Of a DNA stretch of 7,253 nt, positions 6,542-7,253 are shown piece after piece. How positions within the stretch are numbered: position 1 is the first letter of the stretch; each line of letters begins with the position of its first letter. The notes beneath the pieces are model-generated. The model was not told the origin of the DNA. It was given only the letters and a program-made list of their open reading frames with translations, and did no database searches. The stretch lies in NCBI GenBank assembly GCA_041481485.1, contig JBGPBY010000376.1, positions 1-7,253 on the forward strand, written 5' to 3'. This DNA comes from JBGPBY01 sp041481485. GTDB lineage: Bacteria; Acidobacteriota; Terriglobia; 20CM-2-55-15. Position numbers and translations under genes: made by a program.

Positions 6542-6790
6542 ACGAGTCGGTTTCCGAGCCGCGTTAGCGGCGGCAGTCCTATAGCCACCGGCGTCAGCCG
6601 GTGGAATGACACTCCATGAAAAATAAAGTGCCGTAAGGCACGGCAGACCAATAATTCCGATGCCTCTTTGTTAAACCGCTCTTGATCTGTCGTGCCTTAC
6701 GGCACTTTGTTCTTGTTCGATTCTATTCCACCGGCTGACGCCGGTGGCTAAAGGACTGCCGCCGCTGACGCGACTCGGAAAGCGAGTCGT
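6542..6790. repeat. Inverted-repeat element, copy 2 (three nested stem-loops per arm)
   Basis: Arms 6542-6651 and 6682-6790 are reverse complements around a 30-bp spacer. The outer 66 bases of each arm pair at about 61 positions and the inner ~23 bases at all but two, while a ~20-base linker between them has diverged. Left-arm hairpins are GCCGC-GTTA-GCGGC (6558-6571), CCACCGGC-GTCA-GCCGGTGG (6585-6604) and GTGCC-GTAA-GGCAC (6628-6641). Right-arm counterparts are GTGCC-TTAC-GGCAC (6692-6705), CCACCGGC-TGAC-GCCGGTGG (6728-6747) and GCCGC-TGAC-GCGAC (6761-6774). The order and motifs equal those of copy 1, with an unrelated spacer. It occupies nearly all of the 318-base gap between the dehydrogenase stop and the glycosyltransferase start; both genes are leftward, so any read-through transcript would contain a very long hairpin. 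The few remaining bases show no gene. Confidence 0.88.
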
Positions 6791-6816
6791 CCGACCGTTC
6801 GGTGCCTGACCCCTCC

Positions 6817-7253
6817 TTAAAAACTAAACAACTGCAGATTCACATGCGGTTCGAACTTGCCGAGACGCTCGAGCAATGTCTTTGCAACTTCGATCGGCGA
6901 AGCCAAATTTTCGGGCGGAACCGCGGTATTCGTCTGGTCGGTGAGCATTCGGGGAGCTCTGAAAATCAGGAATCGCAGGTTTTCGTGCTCTTCAGCCAAT
7001 GAACGCATCACGGCTTCGGCGGCGGATTTTGCGGCGATGTAATGACTGAAGCCTGGTTCGGGCCGGGTCACGAAGACGGACGAAACCTGAACGACTATTC
7101 CTTCACGAGACATCTGGAGTATGAGTTGCGCGCAAGGCACAAGGAACAGCTCAAGCGAACGGTTCACAAATGAAACAATGTCTGCCGTAGTCTGATCCTT
7201 GAATTTCGCGGCCGGAATGACGGGCGACGCATTGTTGATCAAAACATCGATCG
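6817..7253 (-). CDS. Short-chain dehydrogenase/reductase, C-terminal part (5' truncated)
   Basis: The frame enters from the right edge and ends with TAA at 6819-6817, giving 144 complete codons. It starts in IDVLINNAS, the NNAG-like motif of strand beta-4 in SDR Rossmann proteins. The catalytic residues follow: a serine in VQVSSVF, and Tyr/Lys in HYIAAKSAAEAV (Tyr codon 7041-7039, Lys 7029-7027), with the normal 13-residue Ser-Tyr spacing. FRAPRMLTD matches the region after beta-6. The nucleotide-binding TGxxxGxG loop lies outside the window, so cofactor preference cannot be judged. SDR enzymes here could act on a nucleotide sugar or on an acyl chain (for example a ketoreductase on the carrier protein), and context does not decide. 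It may also be the tail of a longer multidomain protein. It is in the same direction as the glycosyltransferase but separated from it by the repeat element. Confidence 0.88.
   Translation of the reverse strand, partial: IDVLINNASPVIPAAKFKDQTTADIVSFVNRSLELFLVPCAQLILQMSREGIVVQVSSVFVTRPEPGFSHYIAAKSAAEAVMRSLAEEHENLRFLIFRAPRMLTDQTNTAVPPENLASPIEVAKTLLERLGKFEPHVNLQLFSF

Noticed and set aside
5992..6567. 191-codon open frame on the plus strand opposite the glycosyltransferase
   Set aside because: The opposite strand encodes a recognisable GT4 protein, and the frame's 3' end runs into the repeat; it shows no family features.

Overview
The window is about 7.25 kb of moderately GC-rich bacterial DNA that reads as part of an accessory surface-polysaccharide or glycoconjugate locus. 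Two long hairpin-forming repeat elements, built from CCGC-GTTA-GCGG, CCACCGGC-GTSA-GCCGGTGG and GTGCC-GTAA-GGCAC stem-loops, resemble repeats I associate with planctomycete genomes. Weak Shine-Dalgarno signals and mixed gene orientation fit that. The planctomycete assignment is an inference from style, not from a marker gene.

Layout. (1) 1-729 (+): C-terminal 242 codons of an asparagine synthase-type amidotransferase, cut by the left edge. (2) About 737-1049: a partial repeat unit, then a ~270-bp inverted-repeat element between the convergent 3' ends of the amidotransferase and an acyl carrier protein gene. (3) 1069-2250 (-): a tight two-gene unit, with an LnmK-like double hot-dog acyltransferase/decarboxylase homologue upstream of a small acyl carrier protein. 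(4) 2251-2416: a divergent intergenic region. (5) 2417-5059 (+): an AlgI/DltB-type MBOAT membrane acyltransferase followed 18 bp later by a membrane-anchored SGNH-fold protein. (6) 5080-6498 (-): a GT4-type glycosyltransferase, convergent with the SGNH gene. (7) About 6542-6790: a second ~250-bp copy of the inverted-repeat element. (8) 6817-7253 (-): C-terminal part of a short-chain dehydrogenase/reductase, cut by the right edge.

How the genes may work together. MBOAT plus SGNH is the usual core of machines that acylate extracytoplasmic glycans (AlgI/AlgJ/AlgX, PatA/PatB, DltB/DltD). Here it is divergent from an acyl carrier protein paired with an LnmK-like enzyme. The characterised LnmK decarboxylates methylmalonyl-CoA and places propionyl on a carrier protein. 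The most interesting reading is a Dlt-like relay in which an LnmK-type enzyme, instead of an adenylating ligase, charges the carrier and the MBOAT exports the acyl group onto a glycan assembled by the glycosyltransferase. This is a hypothesis from gene order and family knowledge. The alternative is that the carrier/LnmK pair belongs to a small-molecule pathway with the amidotransferase and the dehydrogenase. No RNA genes, CRISPR array or transposase are visible.
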